From assembly GCA_019347855.1 (NCBI GenBank), contig JAHWKO010000100.1, forward strand, positions 1-7,606: a stretch of 7,606 bases of DNA. Reading direction: 5' to 3'. Source of the stretch: Actinomycetota bacterium (GTDB lineage: Bacteria; Actinomycetota; Nitriliruptoria; Nitriliruptorales; JAHWKO01). The position numbers and the translations under genes were made by a program. Below the pieces are notes generated by a model, which worked only from the letters and a program-made list of their open reading frames with translations, had not been told where the DNA came from and searched no databases. Of this stretch, positions 6,471-7,606 are shown one piece after another. Every line of letters starts with the position of its first letter. Position 1 is the first letter of the stretch.

Positions 6471-7265
6471 ATGCGCGTCCGGATCCGCTACACGAAGGAG
6501 GGGCGCACCCGGTTCGTGTCCGCGCGCGACCTGCCGTCCATCTGGCAGCGTTCCCTGCGCCGGGCGGACCTGCCCGTGCGGTACACCGAGGGGTACAACC
6601 CCCACGCGAAGGTGTCCTTCCCCGATGCGCTCCCCGTCGGCGTCGCCTCCACCGGCGAGTACGCCGAGATGTGCTTCACCGCGCCGATCGACCTCGGGTC
6701 GGCCATGTCTACGCTGTCGGCGACACTGCCCGATGGCATGACGATCCTCACCTACCAGCAGGTCGAGGACGGGGCTCCGAAGCTCGCCCGAACGCTCGAG
6801 GCGACGATCTGGGAAGCCCCCTACGACCTGCCCGACCACGCCACGCACGACCACGCCGAGGAGATCGCGGCGACCCTGGATCGGCTCGGCGAGCGACTGC
6901 TCGCCGCCGACGGGGCGTTCGTGACCCGGCACCGACCTGGCAGCGAGCCGAAGACGGTCGACATCCGACCGGCGATCGTCGCTGTCCACGCGACAACCGG
7001 GACGTCCCCCGTGCGCAACGGCCTCGCCGCCGCCGGTGACGTCCTCCGACCGACCATCCGCGCCATCCTGCGGAACGACGGACCGTCCGTCAGACCGACG
7101 GACCTGCACGATGTGCTGCTCGCCCACGCCGACGACGGCGCCCTCCCGGACCCGCGGTTGCTCCGCCGGGTCGTGCAGGGGCGACTCGTCGACGGCGGTC
7201 TCTCCGAGGCGCTCAGCGGGGAACACGTGCCTCTGGCTCCGTCGCCCGTGGCGGTCGCGCGATGA
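6471..7265 (+). CDS. Radical SAM-associated DUF2344 protein (TIGR03936 type)
   Basis: The 264-residue product begins RVRIRYTKEGRTRFVSARDL and continues with LRRADLPVRYTEGYNPHAKVSF and ALPVGVASTGEY (to about residue 64), the highly conserved N-terminal block of the DUF2344 family. The C-terminal half is more variable, with KTVDIRPAI at 161-169 as a recognisable piece. Most relatives have His in the SHxD position; here it reads SARD (17-20). There are no membrane segments or signal peptide, so it is probably cytoplasmic. The family is found next to, or fused to, the TIGR03960 radical SAM protein and presumably helps it act on its substrate, but its function is not established. The ATG at 6471 was chosen because GGAG at 6463-6466 is upstream and the conserved block starts immediately; a GTG at 6468 is directly adjacent and cannot be excluded. 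The frame is open further upstream, but that part overlaps the radical SAM gene and its conserved Cys cluster. Confidence 0.92.
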   Translation: MRVRIRYTKEGRTRFVSARDLPSIWQRSLRRADLPVRYTEGYNPHAKVSFPDALPVGVASTGEYAEMCFTAPIDLGSAMSTLSATLPDGMTILTYQQVEDGAPKLARTLEATIWEAPYDLPDHATHDHAEEIAATLDRLGERLLAADGAFVTRHRPGSEPKTVDIRPAIVAVHATTGTSPVRNGLAAAGDVLRPTIRAILRNDGPSVRPTDLHDVLLAHADDGALPDPRLLRRVVQGRLVDGGLSEALSGEHVPLAPSPVAVAR

Positions 7266-7280
7266 GGAAGCGAGCACCAC

Positions 7281-7606
7281 GTGAGCAACGACAACCACAA
7301 CGACGACGACGCCGTGCGCAGCCGCACGCGCACGCGCACGGTCGAGGAGGACACCAGCTCCGGCGGTGACGCCTCCGGCGGCTCCTCGGGAGGTTCCTCG
7401 CGGAGCTCCTCGGGAGGTTCCTCCGGACGCCGCGGCAAGCGACGCGGCCGCCGCGGGCGACGCGGACGCGGGGGCAGCGGAGGAGGATCCGGCAACGGGT
7501 CCTCGGGGGAGCGCACCGAGGACGACATCGCAAAGGGCGGCACCCGGGTCGCCGCGAAGAAGCAGCGGCGCCGGAAGGGACGCCGCGGGCGCCGGGACCA
7601 CACCGC
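7281..7606 (+). CDS. N-terminus of probable ribonuclease E/G (Rne/Rng family), truncated by window end
   Basis: From the GTG at 7281, 108 codons are visible and the frame runs off the window. No catalytic or S1 domain is reached, so the name rests on position and composition. In many actinobacteria the radical SAM/DUF2344 pair is followed by the RNase E/G gene and then rplU-rpmA, and their RNase E carries a long Arg/Gly-rich, disordered N-terminal extension. Here the protein starts with an Asn/Asp-rich segment (SNDNHNDDD), then an Arg-Thr repeat (RSRTRTRT, 13-20), a Gly/Ser linker (27-48), and two basic clusters (GRRGKRRGRRGRRGRGG at 49-65 and KKQRRRKGRRGRR at 93-105) suited to RNA binding. 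RNase E/G cleaves single-stranded RNA during rRNA maturation and mRNA decay. The start has only a loose purine-rich stretch (7265-7274) upstream. An ATG at 7262 overlapping the previous stop opens another frame that ends after about 36 codons. Another RNA-binding protein is possible. Confidence 0.65.
   Translation, partial: MSNDNHNDDDAVRSRTRTRTVEEDTSSGGDASGGSSGGSSRSSSGGSSGRRGKRRGRRGRRGRGGSGGGSGNGSSGERTEDDIAKGGTRVAAKKQRRRKGRRGRRDHT
7381..7423 (+). repeat. Direct repeat of 19 bases with 24-base period
   Basis: GCTCCTCGGGAGGTTCCTC occurs exactly at 7381-7399 and again at 7405-7423, a 24-base (8-codon) period. It lies inside the Gly/Ser linker of the probable RNase E/G gene and encodes two copies of SSGGSS. 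It keeps the reading frame and looks like a small in-frame expansion of a low-complexity linker, not a mobile or regulatory element. Confidence 0.8.

Noticed and set aside
7262..7370. ATG overlapping the DUF2344 stop (ATGA) as start of the last gene
   Set aside because: Although the overlap looks like a typical operon junction, this frame stops after about 36 codons; the GTG at 7281 opens a frame that runs to the window end.
6366..7601. Reverse-strand open frame of 411 codons opposite the DUF2344 gene and the last gene
   Set aside because: It is the mirror of a conserved DUF2344 gene and of a Gly/Ser/Arg repeat region, and it has no domain of its own.

Overview
The window is strongly GC-rich, with codons ending almost always in G or C, GTG/TTG as well as ATG starts, and six consecutive forward-strand genes packed with short gaps or overlaps. 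The gene order (mreC-mreD-mrdA-rodA, then a B12-binding-like radical SAM protein, a DUF2344 protein, and an Arg/Gly/Ser-rich N-terminus that looks like RNase E/G) is the order familiar from Actinomycetota. I infer a high-GC actinobacterium, possibly of a deep-branching class. The class cannot be settled from this sequence alone.

Bases 1-4203 are the elongasome block. They hold the C-terminal end of MreC (5' end outside the window), the membrane protein MreD (4-base overlap with mreC), a complete class B penicillin-binding protein 2 (transpeptidase), and a complete RodA (SEDS glycosyltransferase) starting at a GTG just after the mrdA stop. Together these proteins would build lateral-wall peptidoglycan. 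RodA polymerises lipid II, PBP2 crosslinks the strands and activates RodA, and MreC/MreD connect the pair to cytoskeletal MreB, whose gene would be expected just upstream. The only real gap in this block is the 102 bases between mreD and mrdA.

Bases 4204-4450 are the largest non-coding stretch. It has a stem-loop just after rodA, weak promoter-like elements, and a hairpin with a UUCG loop that covers the ribosome binding site of the next gene, which starts with TTG. This looks like a transcription-unit boundary.

Bases 4451-7265 hold a widespread but, to my knowledge, functionally uncharacterised pair: a radical SAM protein of the TIGR03960 type and its partner of the TIGR03936/DUF2344 type. 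From 7281 to the window end is the low-complexity start of a gene that, by position and composition, is most likely ribonuclease E/G. Its catalytic domain lies beyond the window. The pair's place next to an RNase gene (and, in relatives, ribosomal protein genes rplU-rpmA) suggests a role in RNA or ribosome biology. That is inference.

I found no mobile element, CRISPR array, tRNA or rRNA. Nothing here is clearly a new system. The most interesting content is the radical SAM/DUF2344 pair, with its C-terminal cysteine cluster and lost cobalamin-ligand histidine, and the possible RNA structures at its two starts.
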